DNA of 14,907 bases from Archangium sp. (GTDB taxonomy: Bacteria; Myxococcota; Myxococcia; Myxococcales; Myxococcaceae), in assembly GCA_016793585.1 (NCBI GenBank), contig JAEUJR010000410.1:1-14907 (forward strand). Direction: 5' to 3'. The number at the start of each line of letters is the position of its first letter. Position 1 is the stretch's first letter. The position numbers and the translations under genes are program-made. The notes under the pieces are model-generated. The model saw nothing but the letters and a program-made list of their open reading frames with translations, was not told the origin of the DNA and did no database searches. This document shows positions 1-6,213 of the stretch, in pieces.

Positions 1-735
1 ATCGTTCAGCGTGCCGGTCGCGGCCTGACGAATGCTCGCGAGCACGCGGGCGTTGGGAGCGAGCGAGACCGAGTACACGCGGTCGCGGCCCGAGGTGCCG
101 TAGCAGTTCGACTGGCTCACGCCGGTGTAGTCGTTCGTGTAGCCGACGGTGGTGCCGTTCACGACGAGGGGCGCCGAGACGCTGCCGCCGGTGAGCGCTT
201 CAGCCGTCGCGCAGACGTCGCCGACCGGAGCCATGCCGCCGCCAGCAGAGCCGCCCGCCGTCGTTCCGCCACCCGTTGCAGAGCCACCAGCGCTCGCCGT
301 GCCACCAGCCGAAGCGGTGCCACCAGCCGAGGCCGTTCCGCCGGCGCTCGCGGTTCCACCGGCCGACGCGGTGCCGCCCGCCGAAGCCGTACCACCCGCG
401 CTCGCCGTTCCACCGGCGGTCGCCGTGCCGCCAGCCGTCGCGGTGCCACCAGCGCTCGCCGCGCCCCCCGCCGAGCCGCCGCCCATGTTGGCGACGCAGG
501 AGCCCGCCGAGCACATGTCTCCGCCGAAGCAGCCGATGCAGACACGACCGCCGGTACCGCACGCCTGCGTGCTGGTGCCTGCGACGCAGAGGCCGGTGGT
601 GTCGCAGCAGCCGCTCGCGCACGTGGTGGGGCTGCACGCGGGCGTTCCACCGCCGGTGCCGCCGCCTGCCGAGCCGCCACCCATCGGGCTCGTGCAGACG
701 CCGCCGGTGCAGACGCGACCGGTGCCGCAGGTGAC
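1..735 (-). pseudogene. Downstream part of an interrupted Cys-rich lipoprotein gene, open to the left edge
   Basis: This is the in-frame continuation of the 736-1104 frame beyond a TGA codon. No other stop appears down to base 1, so the gene runs off the window. In order it encodes the rest of the first Cys module, a full second Cys module (C-x4-C-x3-CC-x5-C-x8-C-x6-C-x2-C-x5-C-x4-C, about 480-645), a Gly/Thr/Ala/Ser hexapeptide linker (289-468), and a globular part starting near 228. The globular part begins GDVCATAEAL and includes GRDRVYSVSL, which resembles the secreted beta-sandwich (pre-peptidase-like) domains of myxobacterial surface proteins; that resemblance is inference. Reading-frame quality and codon use stay coding-like after the TGA, so the break is recent, recoded, or a sequence error. 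It has no convincing start of its own; an ATG at 684 is the first available. Confidence 0.6.
289..468 (-). repeat. Ten tandem 18-bp units encoding GG(T/A)A(S/T)A hexapeptides
   Basis: Ten consecutive six-residue units are read on the minus strand: one GGAASA, two GGTATA and seven GGTASA. Codons vary between units (for example GGT/GGC/GGA and AGC/TCG), so the protein repeat is kept while the DNA drifts. It forms a flexible linker between the Cys modules and the C-terminal domain. It is coding and has no spacer structure, so it is not a CRISPR array. Confidence 0.85.
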
Positions 736-1104
736 TCACATGGTTCCGCCGATGCCGCACGCGCCGCGCGTCGTTCCGCCCTGGCAGACGCCGTTCATGT
801 CGCAGCAACCCGCCGCGCAGTTCTGCGGGTTGCAGCCGCTCGCCGCTCCGCCGCCGCCCGTGGCCGTGCCTCCGCCCGTCGCGCCGCCGCCCGTGCCGCC
901 GTCGACGAAGAAGAAGCCTCCGCCAGAGCCGCCCGTGCTGCCGCCGTCGAAGAGCGGCGTCTGGCAGGTGCCCGCGCTGCAGACCTGACCGGCTGCACAG
1001 TCGGTGCTCGTCATGCAGCGGGTGGGCTGCTTGCCACCACACGCGCCTGCGAAGGAGAGGACGGCAACGGCACTGCACGCGGCGACAATGTGGGGAAGAC
1101 GCAT
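736..1104 (-). CDS. Cys-rich lipoprotein, N-terminal part ending at an in-frame TGA
   Basis: As read, this encodes 122 residues. The ATG at 1104 is chosen because it gives a hydrophobic signal (MRLPHIVAAC..) ending in a loose lipobox, AGAC, with lipidated Cys22. The open frame reaches upstream to 1293, but that extension overlaps the 1199-1810 gene and would bury the signal peptide. After the signal come a C-x5-D/C-type cluster (CMTSTDC then GQVC and GTC), a Gly-rich linker, and the first half of a disulfide module (CNPQNC, GCC, GVC, GAC). The frame stops at TGA 736-738. The same frame stays open downstream and completes the module, so the natural product is probably much longer and sits in an outer or inner membrane leaflet as a surface lipoprotein. 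No clear Shine-Dalgarno precedes the start. The molecular function is unknown. Confidence 0.6.
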   Translation of the reverse strand: MRLPHIVAACSAVAVLSFAGACGGKQPTRCMTSTDCAAGQVCSAGTCQTPLFDGGSTGGSGGGFFFVDGGTGGGATGGGTATGGGGAASGCNPQNCAAGCCDMNGVCQGGTTRGACGIGGTM

Positions 1105-1168
1105 CGGCCGCGGGTTCTGCTGCAAAAGGAGTCTCGGGATCAACTGCCGTGGGAGGCTCGTGGCGACG

Positions 1169-1185
1169 TTCTCACCGAGTGAGAA
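1169..1185 (-). terminator. Hairpin just after the 2847-1199 operon, possible weak terminator
   Basis: A perfect inverted repeat, TTCTCAC-CGA-GTGAGAA (7-bp arms, 3-nt loop), lies 13 nt beyond the stop of the 1199-1810 gene and before the next minus-strand start at 1104. No T-tract follows on the minus strand, so it would be a weak or factor-assisted terminator, or a transcript-end stabiliser. No gene lies on the plus strand here. Confidence 0.35.
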
Positions 1186-1198
1186 AAGGAGCCGCTCG

Positions 1199-1810
1199 TC
1201 AGCGTGGAGCCTGCTTCTTCCGTGGAGGAGTGCGAAGCGAGTCTCGCCAGATGGCGAACAACTCCAGGAGTTCGTGACTACGGCCCGCCGCAATGTGCTT
1301 GGCGGTGACGATCATGACGGTGACCGGGTTCAACGGGGGCGGGCCGAGACCGATGAGCGTCGGCTGCCCGTAGTCTGCCTTCGTGGGCCCGGTCAGCCGA
1401 AGCGACCATTTCGCTTCAGGAACCGCCTTCAGCATCACCCGTGCGAAGTAGCGACCCATGTCCATCGCCAGCGAGGCCGTCCGGTCGGTGAGTGTCTTGG
1501 GCTCGACCCACTGTTCACCGAGCCCAGCGAGAAGTGCCCGATCGTTCGCCAGCTCATCCTCTGTCTTCGGTCGCATCTCCACCTGTCCCTCGAACCAGCG
1601 GCCAAGCGTGTCGAGTGACTCCGGCGTTTCGTCCGGCAGCCACCCCTCGAACCCGGGCGTGCCCCGAACGATCCGCACCAACTCTGCGACTCTCTCGGCG
1701 TCGGTCTCGTGAAACCACGCAGCGTACGCGCGGAGTTCGGCCTTCGACATCCTGGTGAACTCGAGGGTGAATGGCGGATCGACGATCGAGTACGGCGCGC
1801 TGCCCTTCAT
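1199..1810 (-). CDS. Conserved protein of unknown function, last gene of a four-gene cassette
   Basis: This is a 203-residue soluble protein. The ATG at 1810 overlaps the TGA of the upstream DUF416 gene (ATGA), which fixes the start and implies translational coupling. The frame is open further upstream, but only through Arg/Ser-rich shadow sequence. There is no signal peptide or membrane segment. Visible features are an N-terminal PPFTLEF strand, an Arg/Glu-rich helical stretch (residues about 20-50), a Trp-containing GFEGWLPDETPESL motif, GRWFEGQVE, and a later block with MDMGRYFARV and KADYGQPTLIGLG. From memory, this arrangement (PPF.L.F..M, TPGFE.W, SL..LG.WF..Q.E, DYGQP.L.GFG) recurs in hypothetical proteins of many bacteria without an assigned function. 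Close coupling to DUF416 suggests a shared context. An immunity-like role is possible but unproven. Confidence 0.75.
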   Translation of the reverse strand: MKGSAPYSIVDPPFTLEFTRMSKAELRAYAAWFHETDAERVAELVRIVRGTPGFEGWLPDETPESLDTLGRWFEGQVEMRPKTEDELANDRALLAGLGEQWVEPKTLTDRTASLAMDMGRYFARVMLKAVPEAKWSLRLTGPTKADYGQPTLIGLGPPPLNPVTVMIVTAKHIAAGRSHELLELFAIWRDSLRTPPRKKQAPR

Positions 1811-2385
1811 GTGGAGGTCACCGACGCAGTCCTTTGGCGGCTGCGTTTCCGGGGCGGAGGAAGGAGGCGCTTTCCTTCTTCGGCTGCTCGAGCGCGAAGC
1901 CGTGTGACGGAGACGGTACGTCGTGCGAGTTCGTCGAGATCGCGTCGCTGTCGCTCCACCTCGGCGAGAATTCGCGGGTGTTTCATCCACGCGTCATCGT
2001 CGCCGTCCTGGTCCGAGAGCTCGAACTCGATCGAGTCGAGAACCCGGCTCGCCGCAGAGCGAGCCTCGACGAGTTTGCCCGATCGGAAGCTGCGCAGCGC
2101 GTAGGCGATTGAAGCTGCCGCATCCTCGCTCCGAGCGCTCCAGTCGCGGGCCTCTTCGGAGGGAATGAGCGACATGCACTCGTCGAGCATGGCGCGCGAG
2201 AACGTCGTTCTGTTCGACAGGTCGCTCCACAGCTGGTCGAGGATCTTCCTCAGCCCACGCTTCCGACGACCATTCGACATCTGCGTGCTCAGTCGCTCGG
2301 CGCAGGCAGCGGCGAAGGCGGTGCGGTCGTCCCTGGCCAGCTTCGAGAGCGCACGTTCGAGCTTCCGCTTGTAGGGGGTCGGCAT
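1807..2385 (-). CDS. DUF416 (YjaG-like) family protein
   Basis: This is a 192-residue all-helical cytoplasmic protein. The pattern L...D..AFAAACAERL at residues about 15-31, ILDQLWSDL, then ECMSLIP, a DAAASIAYALR helix, ASRVLDSIEFEL and HPRILAEVERQRRDL matches the layout of the DUF416/YjaG family as I know it, though no search was run. The biochemical role of the family is not established. The ATG at 2385 is preferred because GAGGA lies about 4 nt upstream and its A is shared with the previous stop (TGATG); a GTG at 2388 is the alternative. The stop overlaps the next start by 4 bp (ATGA). The C-terminus is unusually basic (PPPRKRSRQR). Confidence 0.8.
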   Translation of the reverse strand: MPTPYKRKLERALSKLARDDRTAFAAACAERLSTQMSNGRRKRGLRKILDQLWSDLSNRTTFSRAMLDECMSLIPSEEARDWSARSEDAAASIAYALRSFRSGKLVEARSAASRVLDSIEFELSDQDGDDDAWMKHPRILAEVERQRRDLDELARRTVSVTRLRARAAEEGKRLLPPPRKRSRQRTASVTST

Positions 2386-2681
2386 CACGTCCTCGCGTGC
2401 GAGACGAAGAACGAGAGACCTTCGGAAAGCAGCGACCTCAAGTCGGAGCCATCTTTGCGGAAGAAGTCCTCTCCGAGCCGACCGCCTGAGAGGACAACCG
2501 TGTACAGATCTGCGCCTGCCCGTCCGCCGTCGACTTTGACGATCACGTTCGCGCCGGATCGCCCAACCTCATCAAACGCTGCCAGGAGGCCGATCGTGTC
2601 GCGCCAGTCATCGAGGCGCGCGCTTCCGTCGATCCCGACGCTCCTGAGTTCCGACACGAGCGCTTCGTCAGCGTCGGTCAC
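2385..2681 (-). CDS. 98-residue hypothetical protein
   Basis: I do not recognise a family. The GTG start at 2681 lies 7 nt after the stop of the small exported-peptide gene, and the end overlaps the DUF416 start by 1 bp. The protein is acidic and lacks a signal peptide or membrane segment. It begins with a helix (residues 3-15), contains DWRDTIGLLAAFDEVG, then strands around NVIVKVDGG and DLYTVVLSGG, and ends in LGEDFFRKDGSDLRSLLSEG. The pattern suggests a small alpha/beta domain. No clear Shine-Dalgarno precedes the GTG, so translation probably depends on coupling with the upstream gene. The small size and position next to DUF416 would fit an accessory or immunity-type protein, but nothing seen proves this. 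Confidence 0.6.
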   Translation of the reverse strand: MTDADEALVSELRSVGIDGSARLDDWRDTIGLLAAFDEVGRSGANVIVKVDGGRAGADLYTVVLSGGRLGEDFFRKDGSDLRSLLSEGLSFFVSHART

Positions 2682-2688
2682 GGAGTGC

Positions 2689-2847
2689 TCAGTGCTTCGC
2701 AGTGTTCAGCTTCACCAGCATCTGGTGCAGGCGCGCGTCGATCACCCGCTCGACCTCTTCGTTCGTCACGCGCTTCGGCTGACCCGCGAACACCACGCCA
2801 GCGACCGCGACCACCGAGACCGTCATCACCGCGAAGAGCTTCTTCAT
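2689..2847 (-). CDS. Small exported peptide (52 residues), first gene of the cassette
   Basis: This very short gene is supported by an ATG at 2847, a strong GAGGTG Shine-Dalgarno at 7-nt spacing, and a textbook Sec signal peptide: MKK, then a hydrophobic run to residue 21, with a VFA/GQ cleavage site. The predicted mature peptide has 31 residues, begins GQPKRVTNEEVERV and ends in LNTAKH. It is rich in charged residues spaced for one amphipathic helix. It contains no cysteine, so it is not a lipoprotein. If the signal were uncleaved it could act as a single-span membrane protein with the helix outside. The next gene starts 7 nt after its stop, so it most likely heads the operon. Its function is unknown. 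Confidence 0.75.
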   Translation of the reverse strand: MKKLFAVMTVSVVAVAGVVFAGQPKRVTNEEVERVIDARLHQMLVKLNTAKH

Positions 2848-2854
2848 GTGCGTT

Positions 2855-2860
2855 CACCTC
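2855..2860 (-). promoter_or_regulatory. Strong Shine-Dalgarno for the 52-residue exported peptide
   Basis: GAGGTG on the minus strand lies 7 nt before the ATG at 2847. It is the best ribosome-binding site in the left third of the window and is the main evidence that the short frame is real. Confidence 0.7.
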
Positions 2861-2962
2861 GTGAAGGGAAGGTGCACACAAGGTACGCCCGCTCTCGGAC
2901 TGATCAATTTTTCGGCTACAGGTCGCCACGTCGCACAACGTCAATGGTGAGAGATCGCGCGC

Positions 2963-3763
2963 ATGAACTCGGATGATCAGGCACTTGAACGACTGCGGGA
3001 GTTCACGGCGAAGCACGCTGATCAGGTCTTCGTCGCGTGCGGAGTGGTGGAAGGGGCGCTCTGGCTCAACACGCAGGCAGGCGCCGACGCCCTCGTGAAG
3101 AAGAACACCCGGTGGAACCCAGAGGCGTGGGTGCTGCAACGCGCGCTCGCCGACTGGGTGCCGCTCGATGATCAGCACGAAGCTCACGCGCGACGCGTGC
3201 TGCTCGCGGTGGATGATCAGAAGCAGCGCCTGTTCCCTGCGTGCGGCGAGGTCTTCAAGATCGTCTTTCGTCGAGGAGATCTTCAGCTCGTGGGTCGCGA
3301 GAAGATCGATCGACACCTCTCTCCCGACGGGCTGGCCGGTGCTGCGTTCGTGAAGGCCGTGGAGGCGGGCGAACTCGACGCTGCGCTCGTGTGCCTCGAA
3401 CGAATCGAGAACCCGAACCTCGAGGTGAGGAGCACGTATTGGAGCTTTCCGCTGCTCCGCGTCGCCATCGCGCATCCGCCGTTGGTCGAAGCGCTGATTC
3501 GCAAGGGCGCCTCGCTCGCCGAAGCCACGACGTGGACTCGTTCGGTCCCGATGTTGCGCCGCCTCGTCGAGCTGGGAGCTCCGCTCGATGTCGGCCTCGA
3601 ACCGCTCGTCGCGGCGGCGAGTGAAGAGTCGGGCCTCGCGTTGGTCGAGTTGCTGATCGAACGTGGTGCTGACACCGCCGCGAAGAACGCTGCGCTCGCC
3701 CGCGCTGTCGGAAACGGGAATCGTCGGGTCGCTGCGTTTCTCCGCGCCGCAGGAGCGACGTGA
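2963..3763 (+). CDS. Ankyrin-repeat protein
   Basis: This is a 266-residue soluble protein with no signal peptide. Residues 1 to about 120 form an unrecognised N-terminal domain containing VEGALWLNTQAGADAL and ARRVLLAVDDQKQRLFPACG. From about residue 127 the sequence turns into degenerate ankyrin repeats: AFVKAVEAGELDAALVCLE, then LLRVAIAHPPLVEALIRKGA, VPMLRRLVELGAPLDV, ALVELLIERGADTAAKNAAL, and a capping helix ending in RAAGAT. Such domains bind partner proteins. The ATG at 2963 starts a good coding frame; upstream there is only a weak purine patch (GGTGAGAG). The gene is transcribed divergently from the exported-peptide cassette (115 bp between starts) and ends 1 bp from the stop of the convergent kinase gene. 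The partner is unknown. Confidence 0.8.
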   Translation: MNSDDQALERLREFTAKHADQVFVACGVVEGALWLNTQAGADALVKKNTRWNPEAWVLQRALADWVPLDDQHEAHARRVLLAVDDQKQRLFPACGEVFKIVFRRGDLQLVGREKIDRHLSPDGLAGAAFVKAVEAGELDAALVCLERIENPNLEVRSTYWSFPLLRVAIAHPPLVEALIRKGASLAEATTWTRSVPMLRRLVELGAPLDVGLEPLVAAASEESGLALVELLIERGADTAAKNAALARAVGNGNRRVAAFLRAAGAT

Positions 3764-3764
3764 G

Positions 3765-6026
3765 CTATCGCTTGCCCGACTTCTTCACCTGCTTCGCTTC
3801 GATGATCAGCCGGCCTTCCTGATCATCACTCGCGTCGTCGAGCAGGGTGAAGAACAGCTGCGTGATGCCCGTGACGATCATCGGCTTGCCGACCTCGGCG
3901 ACGACGAGCCCTTGCGTCGGGTGACCCACCACACAGCGCGTGACGATCGCTCCCGAGGCGCGGAGCTTCGCGGGCGTCGTCACCGATTGCCGCACCGTCA
4001 CCTCGTACGTCTGCTTCGGGTCGAGGTTCGTCAGCGTCACCCGATTCTCCGCGGGCACCGACAACGCGAGCGGCGGCTTGTACGTCTTCGCCTTGCCACG
4101 CACGTCGACTGACAACGTTCGCGGCTTCGTCTCTTCCGCCTTCGTCACACCCGCGAGCGTCGAGGTCGGAATGCGAAACACGAACAGCCGATTGGCGCCT
4201 TTGATCTGCTGCGGCGCCGTCGGCAACGGTCCCGGAGCCGCGCCCGCCGCGTTCACCACGTAGTAGCCCCAGCCGAGCGACGGCCCTTTGCTCAGCGTCA
4301 CCCGGTACGTGAGCTTCTCGTCGAGCGGCAGCTTGAGCGCTCCGGCCTTCGAGAGATCGACGCGGTGGCGCGCGGCCTCGAGCTCGAACGTCGTCACCGG
4401 CCACGTCACGACATCGGGCGCAGGCGGAACGACCGGCGCGGGCGGGGGCTCGACGATCTTCGGGGGCGGCTCCACGACCTTCGGCGGAGCGGGCGGCGGT
4501 TCAGGCTTCTCGAGCACCGCATCGACCACCAGGTGCTGCCCGCGCTTGAGCGGCACTTCGTTCGACCACGTCTTGAACCCGTCGCTGAACACCTCGACGC
4601 GATACGTGCGGCCGCCCGAGAGCGAGCGAATCTGCAACGGCGTCTTCTCGTCGATGGTGCGGCCGTTCACGCGCACCGTCGCGCCCGGAGGCTGCGAGAC
4701 GACCTCGAGCGTTCCGCGAGACAACCGCACCGCGAGGAACACGCCCGCGAAGCCAACCAGCGCCGCCGCGAGGCCCAACGCCAGCGCGCGAACCCACGGC
4801 ACCTGCGTCACCGTCGTCACCGGCTTCGACTCGTTGCTCGCGCGCATCGAGCCCGGCAGGCGCAGCGGCTTCGTCGGCGCGTCTTCATCGACCGGCAGTT
4901 GCGGCACGGCCTCGAGGCCCGACTTGACGCGCTCGATCTCCACCATCTCGGTGGGAATCTCTTCTTCGGGATCTTCTCCCGGCGGGGGCGGCGCTTCGGG
5001 CGCAGGCTCGGGAACCGGAGCGCCACGACGCCAACGCTGCGCCTTCTCGATGAAGTCGCGCGGCAGCTGCACCGGACGGCCGCTCTTCACCAGCTCAGGC
5101 TCGAAGAGGAGCCCGAGGAAGTTCGAGAGATCGGTCGGCGTGAAGTCGGGGTGGTGCACCGCGAGGTAGCGCGTCAGGTCCTGCTGGAACGCTTCGGCCG
5201 TCGGGTACCGCTCCGAGGCTTCGAGCGCCATCGCCTTGAGCACGATCGTCTCGAGCGCTTTCGGAATGGCAGGGTTCAGCTCCGACGGTCGCGCGAACTG
5301 ACCTCGCACGATCTTCGTCAGCACCTCCATCATTCGGCCCTGAAACGGCAGCTGTCCCGTCAGCAGCTCGTACAAGACGATGCCCGAGGCGAAGACGTCG
5401 GTGCGCGCGTCGAGCTCTTTGCCGCGGGCCTGCTCGGGGGCGAAGTAGGCGTACTTGCCCTTCACCGCGTTCGACGTCGTGTCTTCACGGCCGGCGTTGC
5501 GAGCGCGCGCGATGCCGAAGTCGACGAGCTTGATCTGCCCCTCGTAGCTGACGAGCACGTTCTGCGGAGACACGTCGCGATGAACGATCTGCAGCGGCCG
5601 GCCCTGCTCGTCGAGGCGCGTGTGCGCGTAGTGCAGCCCGCGCAGCATCTCGGCCGTCACGTACGCGGCGATCTCGGAGGGGAACGTCAGCAGGCCCGTC
5701 GCCCGCATGCGCTTGACGACCTTCGAGAGCGGCTGGCCGTCGACCAGCTCCATCGCGAGGTACCAGTCGCCCTCGACGTCTCCGAAGTCGAAGACCTGGG
5801 CGATGTTGCCGTGCGAGAGCCCCATCACGATGCGCGCTTCGTTCGTGAACATCGCGATGAAGGCGCGGTTCGCGGCGTAGTGCGGGAGGATCTTCTTGAT
5901 GACGACGGGCTTCACCACGCCCGGCGCCGGCGAGTAACGCGCGCGGAAGATCTCGGCCATGCCGCCGGCGGCGATACGTTCGATCAGCTCGTACTTGCCG
6001 AACTGAGTGTCTGACGACGAGGGCAC
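3765..6026 (-). CDS. Membrane Ser/Thr protein kinase with PEGA domain
   Basis: This is a 753-residue Hanks-type kinase. The GTG at 6026 is chosen because it opens directly into the domain (FGKYELIERI) just downstream of a plausible promoter; the frame runs on to 6338, but through non-conserved sequence that overlaps the divergent gene. The catalytic domain spans about 12-285: glycine loop AAGGMAEIF (residues 19-27, first glycine replaced by Ala), Lys44, Glu63, HRD with Asp151 and Asn156, DFG with Asp169, and APEQARG. All core catalytic residues are present, so it should be active. An acidic/Pro linker follows, then a membrane span near 410-436. Beyond the span lie a PEGA domain (about 438-505, SQPPGATVRVNG), a Pro-rich spacer (506-540) and a beta-rich C-terminal region (541-753) that I cannot assign. 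The topology implies a cytoplasmic kinase with an envelope-side sensor. Myxobacteria carry many such kinases. It is convergent with the ankyrin gene. Confidence 0.92.
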   Translation of the reverse strand: MPSSSDTQFGKYELIERIAAGGMAEIFRARYSPAPGVVKPVVIKKILPHYAANRAFIAMFTNEARIVMGLSHGNIAQVFDFGDVEGDWYLAMELVDGQPLSKVVKRMRATGLLTFPSEIAAYVTAEMLRGLHYAHTRLDEQGRPLQIVHRDVSPQNVLVSYEGQIKLVDFGIARARNAGREDTTSNAVKGKYAYFAPEQARGKELDARTDVFASGIVLYELLTGQLPFQGRMMEVLTKIVRGQFARPSELNPAIPKALETIVLKAMALEASERYPTAEAFQQDLTRYLAVHHPDFTPTDLSNFLGLLFEPELVKSGRPVQLPRDFIEKAQRWRRGAPVPEPAPEAPPPPGEDPEEEIPTEMVEIERVKSGLEAVPQLPVDEDAPTKPLRLPGSMRASNESKPVTTVTQVPWVRALALGLAAALVGFAGVFLAVRLSRGTLEVVSQPPGATVRVNGRTIDEKTPLQIRSLSGGRTYRVEVFSDGFKTWSNEVPLKRGQHLVVDAVLEKPEPPPAPPKVVEPPPKIVEPPPAPVVPPAPDVVTWPVTTFELEAARHRVDLSKAGALKLPLDEKLTYRVTLSKGPSLGWGYYVVNAAGAAPGPLPTAPQQIKGANRLFVFRIPTSTLAGVTKAEETKPRTLSVDVRGKAKTYKPPLALSVPAENRVTLTNLDPKQTYEVTVRQSVTTPAKLRASGAIVTRCVVGHPTQGLVVAEVGKPMIVTGITQLFFTLLDDASDDQEGRLIIEAKQVKKSGKR

Positions 6027-6043
6027 GGAAATGACGGGGCGGC

Positions 6044-6072
6044 ACCGTATTCCCGCACGTGGTGGGAGTCGA
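6044..6072 (-). promoter_or_regulatory. Candidate sigma-70 type promoter of the kinase gene
   Basis: On the minus strand TCGACT (-35) is followed by a 17-bp spacer and TACGGT (-10), ending 17 nt before the GTG at 6026. The predicted transcript start would be only about 10 nt upstream of the start codon, which fits the lack of a Shine-Dalgarno there. The elements are weak matches, so this is a prediction from spacing and position. Confidence 0.35.
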
Positions 6073-6185
6073 TCGATTCGAGGGCGCGACACCCATGGCA
6101 GGTCGACGGCTCGTGCGAGCGTGGGCTCCCTCAGAGTTCCGTGACCACTGAAATGGAACTCGCGGGAATCGTTCGCGCGGGCGGC

Positions 6186-6201
6186 TGGCCTCGAGGTTGC
6201 T
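6186..6201 (+). promoter_or_regulatory. Possible sigma-54 -24/-12 element before the surface-protein gene
   Basis: TGGCCT, a 5-bp gap, then TTGCT matches the TGGCAC-N5-TTGCW spacing of sigma-54 promoters, with the conserved GG and GC present. It ends 12 nt before the ATG at 6214, so transcription would begin almost at the start codon. That is unusual and lowers confidence. Confidence 0.25.
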
Positions 6202-6213
6202 CGGGGGCCGGGC

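Noticed and set aside
289..468. CRISPR-like or satellite array
   Set aside because: The 18-bp units are contiguous with no spacers and keep a coding hexapeptide with varied codons.
690..735. Bacterial SECIS element downstream of the TGA
   Set aside because: A CCGGT..ACCGG stem exists, but the loop lacks a convincing bulged U and apical G/U pattern. Short GC stems are common here and no Sec genes are in view.
149..988. Plus-strand 279-codon Pro/Ala/Val-rich open frame
   Set aside because: It is the antisense of the Gly/Thr/Ala/Ser repeats and Cys modules of the minus-strand lipoprotein. It has no Shine-Dalgarno or domain, and its composition is explained by the opposite strand.
4365..6014. 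Plus-strand 549-codon Arg/Leu-rich open frame
   Set aside because: It lies opposite the kinase, whose catalytic motifs are intact. Long antisense frames are expected at this GC content, and the translation is low-complexity Arg-rich.
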